A stretch of DNA of 64,000 nucleotides from Lingula anatina (taxonomy: Eukaryota; Brachiopoda; Lingulata; Lingulida; Lingulidae): positions 372,001 to 436,000 of the forward strand of contig NW_019775780.1 of assembly GCF_001039355.2 (NCBI RefSeq), given 5' to 3'. Below are positions 37,611 through 50,900 of this stretch, piece after piece. Position 1 is the first letter of the stretch; each line of letters begins with the position of its first letter. A model generated the notes under the pieces. It ran no database searches. It worked only from the letters and a program-made list of their open reading frames with translations, and had not been told where the DNA came from. The translations under genes were made by a program, and so were the position numbers.

Positions 37611-38200
37611 CATTGGCGGATTTGGAGGGGGGGGGGGGTCAGGGGAGTCCTGACCCTCCCTTCAGTTCCTGAAAAAAAAAACTCACTAATATTCCCCTCT
37701 TGGAATTAGAATTTTGACTGATTTATATTTCTTAACCGTTCCAAAGGGCACTGTTTGGCCTCCAAAACACCAAAATATTTTTGGGCATTTCATCGGGCCT
37801 CGAACCCCACCACAAGGGGCCGAGGGTCGGCTTCGAATCCAAGGCCTTTCATTTGTAAACTGAACCCCCCCTCCCCTTCAAATCCTGGATCTGCCTCTGT
37901 CATGTACCACCTGTAAACTGTGCTCAACAGACAAAAATGGTATCTTCTTGTCAGAAATACTTGTCAAATATGTTTTTTCTCAAAATTTGCATCATTGCAA
38001 TTGCTTTTACATGTTTGAACATTTTGTAATGATTGCCTCTTCTTATAGCGGCTTGGTGGATTTAGGGAGGGTGTCAAGGGGGTCCTGAATCCCCCTTCGA
38101 CTTCTGAAAAAAATCCCACCAATGGCCCCTCTTGAAATTAGCATTTTGACTAGCTGAATCATTGTTCTAAACAAAGGCACTGTTCGCCCTCTAAAATAGT
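37611..38200. repeat. two copies of a dispersed repeat with GGCGGAT-type ends
   Basis: Copy A (37611-37902) starts TTGGCGGATTTGGAGGGG and ends TCCTGGATCTGCCTCTG, which reads CAGAGGCAGATCCAGGA in reverse. Copy B (about 38048-38200) repeats its left half: a G-rich run, CAAGGGGGTCCTGAATCCC, then the 'TTAGCATTTTGACT' stretch. The ends resemble the element at 468-634. Confidence 0.5.
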
Positions 38201-38577
38201 TATCTAAGTGATATCAAAGGCTGGTGCCTTTAGTATCTGAAGTGAAAATTACTATTATATGAAAAACAGCCTGAAAAAAAAAGACAATGGAATAAACGAA
38301 AGCAACTTTTTTATTATGCAATATGCAACACAATATCTGAATTACACCATCATAGGTATACATGTCCTTATTTATGTACAAAATATGACTTGTCAATGTG
38401 AGCTCCAGAACTAAAGATGTCTTCAACCAAATGTTTTCATTGACTTTACATTCATATTACTACTTGTATAAATTACTTATTGGTTAATACATTTTCTTGG
38501 ATATATTTAGAATATCTTTGTAATAAAATGGTGGTTTGAAAATATAGTAACTAGATTCAGACAATCTGTTTGGTTAC

Positions 38578-38822
38578 ATCCCTATACGTCCCTGCACCGA
38601 TACTGCCCTCACCAATACTTCCCCGCACCGATACTCCCCCACAATTACAGATATACTGAGGGGGAGTATCAGTGCGGGAAGCATCGGTGCGGGGATGTAC
38701 CGGTGCATGGATCTATTGATATGGGGTTGTATCGATGCGCATAATACAAAATCGGTGCCGGGGAGTATCGGTGTGGGGGAGTAACGGTGCGAGGGAGTAA
38801 AGGTGCCTGGGAGTATTGACAT
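38578..38822. repeat. minisatellite of ~15-bp GGTGCGGGGGAGTAT units in two orientations
   Basis: About 12 variants of a GC-rich unit. Those at 38578-38645 run in the opposite orientation to those at 38657-38822, making a large potential hairpin. It has no introns or splice signals; the apparent open frames are a by-product of the repeat. Confidence 0.75.
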
Positions 38823-39480
38823 GACCCCATCTGTTTCATACAGCTGTATTCCTGCATGGTCTTTGTGGGTTAACAGTGTTAAAAATCTCTGAAATGCTTG
38901 AATGAAAACAAGTAAATACAACTCAAGAGTGGGAAGCCCATATAGCCACAGACAGTCTGATTTTGTCCAACTTTGGAGGACTGTTGGCCTGTGCACCATG
39001 GTTGTAGCACTACACTGTTTTCTGGGGTGTGTGAAGGATCCACTATATTTAAAAATAATCTACCACCACCTCTTTGCAATTCATCTTTACTGTAAGTCAG
39101 CAAGTACTATTTACATTTACAATAAAAAAGTGCCACTGTATTTAAGTCACAGTAGTTTAAAAAAAAATTAATTACATTTTTTTTGGTAACGTATGATAAT
39201 GATTAAACTCATGCTATGATTTGGCAAAAATTTACAAGTGCAAGTTTATACAATTATTATGCAGCGGTTGACCATTACCTGATCTGGGCATTGCTTTGGT
39301 GTCACAGTATTACGTCCGCCTTATACATGTTGCAACAACCATCCACTCTGCCCTCCTGTCACTGAATATCAAATTACAAATACATTTTGCTCACACTTTT
39401 TGGTTACTGAATATGTCCATTTCAAAAAACTTTCTTTGGCAGCGAAGACATCAAATATTTAAGAGTTAACACTAGCATAT

Positions 39481-40386
39481 CTAACAAGACGTTGCTCTTG
39501 ATCTAGCCTTTGGTTTCACAAGAATATCAAGCATAGCAATATACTGCTGTAAAATCTTTGGTAGGGGAAGGCTCCGAAATACAAACATGACCTGCTGGCC
39601 CAGGCCTTGGCGGATGGCAATTCTACAAAGCTCTATGAGAGGTGGAGGTTGTCGACTGTTCTCATTGAGAAGCATTAATATCTCTGGGTTTCTTTGAAAA
39701 ACCTGTTGAACCCCTGGTAAGCTGTATATATGCTGAATATTTACTTTGGCCCCAGCAAATAGGAGATATCTAACATTTTCAAAACTTTCCTGACACACTG
39801 CCATATCTAAGGGTGTGTGATGGTCCACATTGGTCACATTGGGGTCTGCCCCATGCCGCAACAAACATAGGAGAGACTCTGTGTGATTGCGTTGGGTTGT
39901 GACATGCAATGGGGTCCAGGTGCGGGTTGTCTCATTCATATCACACCCAAGTTGAACCAGTTTTTCGATCATAGCCACATGATTTCCACAAGCTGCTACA
40001 TAGAGCAGGGTCTCATTATACTGGTTTCTTCCCCTGTACTCAACACCCCACTCTATTAACAACAGAGCAATATCTGTGTGGCCCTTCAACACTGCCAGGT
40101 CCAAGGCCTTAGATTTTCGATCTTTTGGGATACATCCATAATCCAATAGCAATTGCACAATGCCCAAGTCCCCTTTGGCAGCTGCTTTTTCCAGTGCTTT
40201 CATATCATTTTCAATCTTACTATAGCCAGCAGTCAAGATCTTCTGGACTTGTCTGTAGTCACTCTTCCATATTGCCTTGTACAGAATACGCTGCTTGCCA
40301 TTAGAACTCCCTAACTTGAGAGTTAAGTTATCCAGGCGATGGTTTAGAGTGTGAATGAACCTGAAGTATTCTTCAACAAAGGACAT
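39481..40386 (-). CDS. ankyrin-repeat and SOCS-box (ASB-type) protein, 301 aa, single exon
   Basis: An intact intronless frame from ATG (40386) to stop. About six ankyrin repeats span residues 33-218, the clearest being TWTPLHVTTQRNH...LLRHGADPNVTN and HTPLDMAVCQESFENVRYLL. A C-terminal SOCS box (about 247-286) has a BC-box-like LIELCRIAIRQGLG and a Cul5-box-like LPLP at 273-276. ASB proteins act as substrate receptors of Elongin B/C-Cullin-5 ubiquitin ligases; the substrate here is unknown and I cannot assign a vertebrate ASB number. The gene is divergent from TRPA1. A 5' noncoding exon upstream is possible. A lack of introns in a gene-dense, intron-rich region could mean retro-origin, but the frame is undamaged. 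Confidence 0.85.
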   Translation of the reverse strand: MSFVEEYFRFIHTLNHRLDNLTLKLGSSNGKQRILYKAIWKSDYRQVQKILTAGYSKIENDMKALEKAAAKGDLGIVQLLLDYGCIPKDRKSKALDLAVLKGHTDIALLLIEWGVEYRGRNQYNETLLYVAACGNHVAMIEKLVQLGCDMNETTRTWTPLHVTTQRNHTESLLCLLRHGADPNVTNVDHHTPLDMAVCQESFENVRYLLFAGAKVNIQHIYSLPGVQQVFQRNPEILMLLNENSRQPPPLIELCRIAIRQGLGQQVMFVFRSLPLPKILQQYIAMLDILVKPKARSRATSC

Positions 40387-41774
40387 GGTAAGTCAGTTAC
40401 ACATTCCCCACTGCATAATTTAAAGCTGCTCTAAACAGCAATATGAGCTTCACCTCTTTCTGTGCTGAAGCTATTCTGCACTACATTTTTTTCTTGAATG
40501 ATTACTTTTCCTCACAGGTATAAGCTCTTGCTCTTGAGCTGAAGAGGTTGTTTGCTTTCCTGAAAACAGAAATTCATCTCTTGTATTAAAAAGTGACATA
40601 AAACAGAATATCACACAGAATGTGTGCATCACTGAAGTGACTGAGGAGATTTAATATTTATCTTTTTACAGAATGACCCTTACAGACACTTGTTAGAGGT
40701 ATTACATTCTCAACATGAAAAATAAGACTATTAGGCTCTTTTAAGTATTATGCATAAAAATATTACATATATGATTACAATATAAGCATTACTTGGCAAT
40801 CACATTAAGATGATTATGTTTCAATGCATTGTTTCTGTTAGTTAATGCTTTTGACACTGGTCACATTAAACTGCAATTCTGCTATGATAAACCCTTTAGG
40901 GAACTGAAGTCCAAAGTCCCATTACTAATAAAAAATATGAAGTCAAAACACATTCTTAGCATAACCTGTTATGTTGTGTTTCATGAAGAAACTCAATGGC
41001 TTCCCACATGTACATGTACCTATACCTATATGTACCAGTAGTTTTTCTTTTTGTTTCACAATTACACAGTAAAAGCTGCAAATCAGTTTTTAATGGGCAA
41101 ACCGTTACTATAAAGGCCTAAGACTGCTGCTGTTTTGGTGATTATGCAAACTAAATATAGCTAAATGACTCTGGCAGTTCTTTTTAGTGTAAAAAATGTT
41201 CCCAAAATACTTATACCAGTATGTAAGTTATTCTGATTAGCAGCCACACCCCATACCCCTGTATGCTGCCACTTAAAAGTGAAATGCATTGCTACAGTGA
41301 CGGTGATCTGAGATTGTTAGTGCTGTTCGAGCTAAAGAGGAAACTTAAATAACGAGATCTCGTCTAACCCTTAGCATGGGTACATGCATGCACTTTCTGT
41401 ACAAGTACATCCAATGATCGATCAGCTGATAAAAAAATTCTAAGCGTGAAACTAAAAAAATGCCAACATGCCCATTGCTGAGAAAGTCTGTAACACCTTG
41501 TTTACCTTATGAACGCGTGTTTCAGCGATTGCGATCAAAGATATAGTCTAGGCGACTAAGGAACCGTTCATACTGCCAAAATTTTGGTGAACCACGTCGT
41601 GTTAATGTTTACGTCGCACTCATAACATTTTAACCAATTGGCGTACGACCTTATATTTTCTCCTGACCGATCGGTTAGAAATTAGGTCAAAGTAACCAAC
41701 ACGGTCTAGCGATCGGTAGAAGGAACCATTTATTTCGTGTACTACTGAACCCACTAAAACGGTGGCTTTTTCAG
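40387..41774. promoter_or_regulatory. shared upstream region between ASB (minus) and TRPA1 (plus)
   Basis: About 1.4 kb separates the two divergent coding starts. The part at 41300-41760 is richer in CpG than its surroundings and would hold the TRPA1 start site or a first noncoding exon. No TATA box was assigned. One short open frame at 40829 shows no family features. Confidence 0.4.
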
Positions 41775-41941
41775 GTCGCGTACAACCAGTAGATGATAGA
41801 AGTGCTTACTCAGACTACGGTAATAATTTTTTACATATCTCGGGTCCGTTTCCAGAGCGAGTAGAGTCCAGATCATCCGGCAATCTTACCCCAGTGGAAG
41901 CGGCCACTGACGACACACCCAAGGCAAAACAGACCCACAAG

Positions 41942-44900
41942 ATGCCCAGGGGAAGTGTAGATTTCTTTGTTCCAGAGGGTGAGCCCGACGGTGCCTCGAA
42001 AAGGAGTGTTCCACAGCACGGCAGGGATAACATGGAAATGTCGACCAACATTGGGTTGCGGAGAGTAGAATCCATGGAAACTCTTAACTTAACGCTCCAC
42101 CAGGTAAGTTGTTTGTTTATAAGGTATAGAGTTAACTGACGTCTCTAGAGATAGTAAAGGCATGTAAGATTTGTAGTTCTGGGTATAGCTAGTTTTGGGT
42201 ATAGCTTGAACTCTGATTCACATCATTTCCATGCTAAGTAATACGTCCCTACTTATTATAATTTATATCCTGTTGAACTGTTGTGTTTGCTTATCATTTT
42301 ATGTGAGACCAACTGCCTGTCCCCAGCACTCCTATTTTGTATTAAATATACATTCATTGTAATTCAGAGTGAAGTGCCAGGGCTTTGCTGATACCAGAAT
42401 TAGCCAAATTTGATCATTACGAAAATATCTACCATTTGTTTTCTCTTTTGAACTTCATCCAAAAATCTGTTGAATAGACGAAAATTTTCTGCCCCAAACT
42501 GTAGATTGTCATAAATTCATTCATTCCATAATATAAAAGTTTGCACTGAAATAAACGATGGGTAGTAGCTTAAGACTACCTTGTATTTGAGGGTAATGTT
42601 GGAAAGTGAGATGTAAAACATAATGCCCCATTAGATGTTGCTTATTTAGGCCATGTCAACACACTTTAAAACAAAAAATGAGGGGTATGTGGTATCATAC
42701 ATTTAAAATTTAATCATTAAAATTATTTCCTGTATTGTACTAGTATTTGTTAATCAGACATACTAATTCTTTCTTTGTATATGACAAAGAAAATAAGAAA
42801 TGATAGAAGAATTATTCAAATTTTATTCTTAGGAGTTAAACCAATTAAAATATTTCTTAATGATGATTAAATGAAATATAAAATAAACCTTGATTACACT
42901 AAGGGAGCCTTTAAGAACCAAAGCTTTTCAAAGTTCATGTATTTATACCTTTACATATTCTGTATATTGTATTTCATACATATTGTAATGCTGGTAACAT
43001 GATGAATAAATGTTTACCTATGCATCCACAGTGTCAACAGCACCACCCATGCTCTGTTAGCACATGACCCAATTCAGCCCATATAGTATTTATTGACAAA
43101 TTGTCTATTGTGAAATGTGGTGAAAGGGGGAAATGAGGGGTTTTAATAGCATTATATATTATATATTGTACCTTCACTGGGATTAGTCTTACTATCCAAT
43201 TCTTTACTGTTAAATGAGAGTGGTCACTGCCAGCTGTAGCTTTTTATGCTATGTTGTAAAGACCAGTAGGCATATGTGTTACAGGTGCTATATATTCTGT
43301 TAGGTCAGGTATATCAGATTACTGACACCTCTGTAGTAAGAGGATATAAAGTGGGTTGTGCCAGGTAATAGGAAATATCATGTAGGTGTGCCCTTCCCTA
43401 TTTGTCAAACACCATCTCTGTTTATACTTGTTACAAAAGAGAATTTTACTTAAATTATTTATTTCTTAATAAAGTCTGATTCTACCTTTTTACCTGATAT
43501 GATTAAAATCACAAAAAAAAACATAATGACTTACACTTTAGTGAAGACTTTGCAATAAAGTATCTGCCGCATTAGATTCAGTGAGAGACTACATAGCTGA
43601 GGCTGAAATACCTATATCTGCATATGTGCTAGATGGAACAATTTTGATGGATAGGGCCTCATCCATGTTGAGAAAATGGGATTACATCATTTGTGGGTAT
43701 ACCCTGATAGTCTGAAAATCCTTGGTGGAAATATCCTATGGCCTTAGTTTGAAAGCCCAGAAATTGGAGATTAGTCCAATAATTGACTAGTCTTAAAGAT
43801 AATTAGTCCATCAATATATCAATTGTTTTTTAGCATGAAAGTATGAATATACTAGAAAAGCACTCCGAGAGTGCAGACCTCCGCCAAGGCAGCAAAGTCT
43901 CCACCCAATGCTGTTTCACCCCTAAATTTTCATTCTATAATGATTTAGTTTTTTGATTATTGATTGATTACTGATCCTGATCACCACCAAAAACTAATCA
44001 TCTGTTCCTTGGCCCACTTCTGACAGTTCCAGAAAATTTCATCAAAATTGGTCCATAACTTAGTTTTTTGATTATTGATTATGGATTGATTATTGATCCG
44101 GATCACCACCCAAACCTAATCATCTGTTCCTTGGCCCACTTCTGACAGTTCCTAAAAATTCCATCAAAATCGATCCATAACTTTTTCTGAAATGTTGCTA
44201 ACAGACATATAGACAGACAGACAAACTACGGAAACAAAAACATAACCTCTTTGGAGGAGGTAATAATGCAGTTGCCATTGGAAAAATATATCAAAGGGTG
44301 GTTTTAACAAATGAAAATGAATGTTGATTTTTGAGTTTTTGGACCAGTGAACCTTTGGATTAATGATCCTTCATATTCTTAACCTTGAAGATAGTGAACC
44401 ATCAACTTTGACCTTGAGTATCAGTGTGCATTTCTTCCGCTCTGTATGAATAAGCAACCATAACAACTTCTACCTGTCAACATTGGTATTTTGTCCTTTG
44501 TAATATTTATATAAGGGCTTACCTGGGTTTTATTTAAAAGTTAAGAAAAAGAGCATTTTAAGTTGTTAATGCTATTTTACATATACTTGTTTCGTACTTA
44601 ATAAGTCTTAAGTACTTTTGGCTCTGTCTGGAAAATACCCCCCCCCCCAAAAAAAAAAAAAAAAAAAATAGGTAATTAAAGACACTGGCTTTAGACTGTT
44701 TTTGCCAAGTCGCGTATTGGAAATGTATCTCAAGTTATTTAGGCATGCTGAATTATTAATTTCCATTTCCTATATTTTGCATACTAAATGTAATTGATGA
44801 AAGTTTTATTGAAGAAAGCTCATTCAGTGTCTGTGCATCTATTGAGCAATGTCATCTATTTTTTTATTATAATATTTGCATTGACTTCAGTTAACTAGAA

Positions 44901-47900
44901 TGAAAATAACCATTTCTGCTTAACAAATATCTTGGTTTTTTAATGATATGAATTGATTTTATCATTCTTATTTTGTATTAATTTAAAAATTCTGTTTTTT
45001 AAGTGTGCCAGAGATGGCAACCCAGACAAGCTGCGTCGTCTCCTGGACTACCTTGGAAATGTGAAAAAGAAAATCAATGCCCATGATGAAAACAAACTTA
45101 GTCCACTTCATTATGCAGCCCGGTATAATCATTTTGAAGCGGTCAGAATTCTGGTGGAGAGAGGAGCAGGTAGAGAAATATTTGCTCATAAATAATTAAT
45201 ATATCAATCTTTGAAGACTGCATAGAATTAGCTTGGGGAGGAACCAGTGGATAAAGTTTTCAAAAGAGCATAAGATTTAGACTTTAGATTTGAATTTGGC
45301 ATAAGGTTTGCCTCATTAATAACAGCCACAATTCCACTCATAAATCTCACTTAAAAACGTCTGTAAATAACCAAGATTGCCATTTCAGTTATTGCGTGTT
45401 CACAAATTCTAAATGTCAGAGAAGAAAACCCTGATAACCGGATATAGTACATTTGTTTAGTCTATCCAGTAAAAAGCAAATGGTTCAAATGTCAGTCTCT
45501 TTTTGAGAAAATGTCATTGTCTTTATGGTTAAGACTATTTACTGGCTTCACTTCTAAACTTGATATTCATTTGGATATTTTTATTGGATAGACACCATTT
45601 GGAAGTATAATTGGTTCCTTGTTTTAATAAACACATTTCAGATGTGAACAACAAGGGAGAGGATGATCTGACTCCCCTGCATTTCGCAGCCCGTTTCAAG
45701 CGCATGAAGCGCATCAAATCTACTGACAGCCTGGATGAGGTAGAGGGCAGCAGTGCACCGCTGACTCCTAGTAGTGAGGCCACAGTGGAAACAGCAGTGA
45801 GCAATGAGGAGGAGGGAGCAGATGGGGAGAATGTGCCCAATGGAGCGGTATTACTGTTTATATCCAATATCCTATTCATCACTGAAATGTCCTTCCTGCT
45901 GAAGAGAAATTACACCCTGAATTTCAGATTTTGTTGATTGGAATTTAATGTGTAAATTTGTACTCTATCATAAGCTTCTTGATGTGATATTGGTTGACTT
46001 GTAATTTTCCAAGAAACTCAAGTTTTGGTTTGGATGTTTTATAAAATTCTTTGGATGTTTTATAAAATTCTTTTTGAGAAACAGAAGTTTTAACTCAAAG
46101 CTCTGAAACTCAGGTTGCCCACTAAGTGCTGCTTATTCTTGAGCAGTGATCTAATGGATTGATTTATGCCTGTTGTGAATGAATAGAGTAGGCCATTTTC
46201 TGGTTACGTTTTGCATTAAGCTGCATGAACTGAAGTGTTATGGGGTTGAGATGTCTAGTTTCTGAGGTAGAGCAAAACATTAAGTTAAACCCAATATGAT
46301 ACCGTAACAATCTCTAAATCCAGTTTTCCACTTAAGCAGATTGCTTTGGAAACATGAAGCAGAGCCTCATTACAGCAGCACGAGGAAAAAATATTTAAAG
46401 TTCTTAATTATTGGTAGTAAAACTTAAGAATTGCCCCATGACATGAAATTCATCTGCAGCTCCCCTTTGCTTGTGTAGATGATCCTGTGTATTATTGTTG
46501 AAACTTCCTTTGTATTCTCTGCTTAAGTTGACCACTTTTTCTCTTTGTTGATCAATCTTTTATGTTCATTTCTTGAAAAATGATTATGGAGTAATTGTTT
46601 TGCACTTGACAGGCCAAATACTTTGGAAAATGTTTATTGTTCCCTCATTTTTGTGGCTGCTGCTTTGCATGAGATGATTGCATACTTGTAGACCATTTTG
46701 ATGATGCATTGATTGGCACTGAGATTCAATTTGCTTTATGAATTACATACAGACACCATACATTAGCATCGTGAATGTCAGGGCAGATGAGGAGGAGATG
46801 GATGAAGCACCTGAGGAGAAGCAAGTGGAACCACCGAAACCTAAGAAAATTGTAATTTTTTGGAATAATAAAGATTATTTTTAAATGCTTGTCAGAAAAA
46901 GGTTTACAATAAACCTATCAATGCAGATGAAATCAATATATATTTTTTGCTTTATGATATTATCATTTTATTTTATTTGTGATGGAGCTACATGTTTTGC
47001 CTCATATCATAATTTTGCACATTTACAGTTCAGTTTAAGTCCATATTTCTGTCACTGTGATAAACATTGTTTCATGTTTTGCACAATGTTGGTGTTGGTG
47101 GATTTTGTAACATTTGAAGGGCTGTAGGAATATATATTATCAGTTTGTTTATTTTACTTGCTTGTCCCCTGTCTCTGCTTTGATTTTGCTGCCACCTGTA
47201 AATAATTCAATAATGTTTCTTTTAACATTTGAATTTCGTTTCTTTTAAACAGTGTATATTGTTCAAAGTATTTGTTTTGTTATTTGTTTAACTAAAATGT
47301 CTGGAACTAATTATGAAAACTGTGTGTAATTTTAAGAAAGCAAACAATTTAAAAGCACAAAAATATTTTGTTATTAGTGAATGGTGTAAAAATATTTTGT
47401 TGTAGGTGAGAGAAGAGGTAACATCTGATGATGAACTAGATAATCAGCCAAGTGTTGTAAAATACTTAGTAGAACGAGGGGCCAAAGTTAATGCACAGGA
47501 TTACTATGGTCTGACTCCACTCCATTTTGCTGCCATGCGGGGCAATGACCTGGTCAGCAGAGAACTGCTGAGTGTGCGAGGTATAGACATCGAGGTAAGC
47601 AGATTGGAATCAGATAAAAGACACAATTCAGAATGGTTTTTAAATTGCTGGATAGATGTCTTCAAAAGTATCCTCTGACCTAGTGGAAATTTATAATTTC
47701 TGAAAGCTTAGTTTGAAACAATTTAATGGTATTAATTAGCCTATAGGCATTTGGAAGTTTGAAACAATTTTGTGGTATTAATTAGGCATGTTGAAATGTG
47801 CAAATTAATATGATTATCTGTTATAGTAAGATAATTTTTCTTAAATAGACTGTTGGAGCATGTAAATTGATAAGTGTTTTATTCAATATCCTTGATTTCA

Positions 47901-50900
47901 GGCCACAGACAAGCAGCAGATGACGGCCCTGCACTTAGCAGCCACCCACAGTTGTGTGGAGGTGTCCCAGATCCTCATAGAAGCTGGGGCAAACCTGCGT
48001 TGTATTGATGATGAGTTGTCCACTCCTCTACACCTGGCTGCAGAGGAAGGCAATATCAAGATTGTCAGGATGTTGTTTGAGGCAGGACAGAAAAAAGATG
48101 GCTGGGTTACTTTGTCACAGGTATAAACTTAAGATATTTGTGGAGTTTTATGGTTAAATTGATCCTGTCTCAATTAAAACTAATGTGAGAAATACTTTTC
48201 AAGTGTTATAAGTTATATAAAATTCTCAGTGTTAATTGTACAGAAGAATATATCTTTTTACATGCACAAGAAAGTAGACATACCAAGAGAGGTAGTGCCT
48301 GCTTCTTTAAGAAAGTATTGTAAAGACTGCTAAAAATGGCAGTTAGGATTTAAATTTTTCCACTCATTATATGCAGTTATTATTTCTATGTATTTAATTT
48401 TCAATTTTTTTAATGTATTAAAATTTTGTCAATTTTTTCCTAATCTCTTGTTTATTTTCTAGATGGTAACAGATCAGAATGTAGAAAAGAGCACAGCCCT
48501 TCATCTTGCAGTCAACAATAGTCATTATGAAGTGGCTAAATTAATTCTAGAAAAAGGTGTGTGCATATATGTATATGGCGGATTTAAACTGATTTTTACA
48601 TGTATTTACATGCATATCCAAGTATTTTGAATGAACCTTAATATATTTTGTTTGGGGATCTTATCTCTGATGGATAAAGTTTATAATCTTAGTCATATCT
48701 CCACAATATGAATGGTCACTTTCTTTGATTTACAGTTGTTGATTCCACTTCTTTTATTTTAGGTGGAGATGCTAATGCCACAGCCAATAACTTCTCCACT
48801 CCTCTCCACCTTGCTTCTGTTGGTGGAGATGTACGGGTCGTGCAGCTGCTTCTGGATAGTAATGCTAGAGTAGACGCTCTTAACCACAACCAGGAGACCC
48901 CACTCCACAAAGCTGCAGAGAATGACCACTCTGAAGTAGTGGAGCTGTTACTGAAAAGGTAATGGATTTGCCCATCCTGTGGTTTAAATGTTGTTTATGA
49001 AAAACAAAATGGATTTGCCCATCCTGTGGTTTAAATGTTGTTTATGAAAAACTTAATTTTTGATTTTTGTAATTAAATAATTATTACTGTTTAGAATTAG
49101 TTTCTGTGTACCCCTTGCCTTTTCTAGTTTCTCTTGCAGTAATGTAAGGAGAATACTTAAATCAGAGTCCATTGAAACTCAACACACAAAATGACTTTAA
49201 TATTAAGGTGTATACTAAGGTATTTGTTATCTTAATTTTTCCATTTCTTAATTAAACTTTTTTAGTAATGCAGACATTGAGAAGCGTGACAAGGATAACT
49301 TCACCCCACTGTTGCTGGCAGCATGTTGGGGTAACCCTGAGGTGGTCAAGGTTCTACTCAGGTACAACGCTGACCCTAGTGCAGTGGACAAGAATGACAA
49401 AACTGCCATTTTCTGGGCTGCGGAGGACAATCATGTCAGCTGTCTTCAGGTAACATTACTCAGCTCTGTTTGGTCATAAGAATTACAGGTGGTTTTTTGA
49501 AAATGAAAAATACTCATTGCCCAGGTTATGGGCCCAATTATTGAAGACAGATATAACTTTCAGAGCTTAGTGAAAATAGTACTTCAGCATCAAAGATGAT
49601 CTGCTTCACTCATTACCCCAGCCTTATTTCAATATATTTTACAACTATTCCTTGCATTTCCTTTTCCAGCCTGTACCTTGTGTCAGTAAATCCATTGTTG
49701 AATGTAAGTGGTGTGTTCTGTGTTTCAGGTTCTTCTGGGAAATCCAAAAGTGTCAAAACTGATTGATGAAGCTGATCGATATGGCAACACCCCACTGCAT
49801 ATTGCTGCACAGTTGGGACATATTAACTGTGTTAAGGTACCAGTGTGATATACAGTTACTGACTTTGGCTAAGGTCAGTATGGGGTTTTGCAGATGTAAA
49901 AAGTGATATTGACCAAAGTGAAGCTGAGGCAGGTATCACTTTTGTGAGGTCAGCTAAGCAACATACTGACTGAAAAGAAGTCTATTTTGGTTTGTTAAGT
50001 AATTCAATACTTGGATGTCAATGTCTACCAAGATTACACCAAAAATTGGAACATTGCTGTTATCCGGCATTGTCATTGTCTGATTGCATTCTTTATTTTT
50101 ATGCCAGAACTCATTTGCAATTTCTTGTATTATTAGTTGCTAATGGAGTACAATGCCATGATGGACGACAAAAATGAAGATGAACAGACACCACTGCATT
50201 TAGCTGCAATGCATGGTCGAACACTGTAAGTTTTTCAAGCATCTAAAAGTTTTTGTTTATCAGTATTTCAAAGCTGAAAAATTATAGATTTGAGATCTTA
50301 TGCATTAAAATTGATCACGAAAATTAACAGTAAAAAAATAAGTGCAAGATTACGAAATTATTTACCCCTCCTAATTATTTATATGAATGATTCATATCTT
50401 ATTCAACAATCCCTTCAACCAATTGTAAAACAAAACATGATCACTGCTTTTCTATTTTAAAACAGAGTTGTAAGAGAGCTGGTGAACAGGCAGAAGACAA
50501 TAGTGAATGATGAAGATGAAGAGTCAAACACAGCCCTGCACCTGGCTGCTTTGGCTGGTCACCAGAAAGTGATGGACGTGCTGCTGGACCTTGGGGCAGA
50601 CGTGGAGGCTAGGTAACAGTGTGTGTGTGTGTGTGTGTGTGCATTTGTGTGCCCTTTCATTTTGTGCGTTTATTCCAATAGATGATCTCTTCATTTCTCA
50701 AGATATTTTGAACTATTGTCAGCAATTTTCATAAAAATCGTTTAATATCTATGAATTAGGACTTGACATTAATTTTGACAGCAAGTCAAGCTTTAAGTGT
50801 TTGAAACATGCCGCAAAGGCAAATGAATATCTAATGTAATCAATTATAAAGGTTTGTCCTGCAATGTTTTAACATTAGCAAACCTATTTTTACTATAGAT

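Larger units (their letters stand above)
35940..39480. other. intergenic between the large gene and the ASB gene
   Basis: About 3.5 kb with no recognised exon. It holds an imperfect hairpin at 36575-36657, two related repeat copies near 37611-37902 and 38048-38200, and a GC-rich minisatellite at about 38578-38822. The 3' UTR of the ASB gene probably occupies the part nearest 39480. Confidence 0.55.

Noticed and set aside
38574-38999. 141-codon open frame on the minus strand
   Set aside because: It is the translation of the minisatellite and its flank; repeats of the unit explain the openness.
41762-41774. GTG as start of TRPA1
   Set aside because: Nuclear genes start with ATG. The GTG lies before a pyrimidine-rich CAG acceptor, and the first in-frame ATG is 41942.
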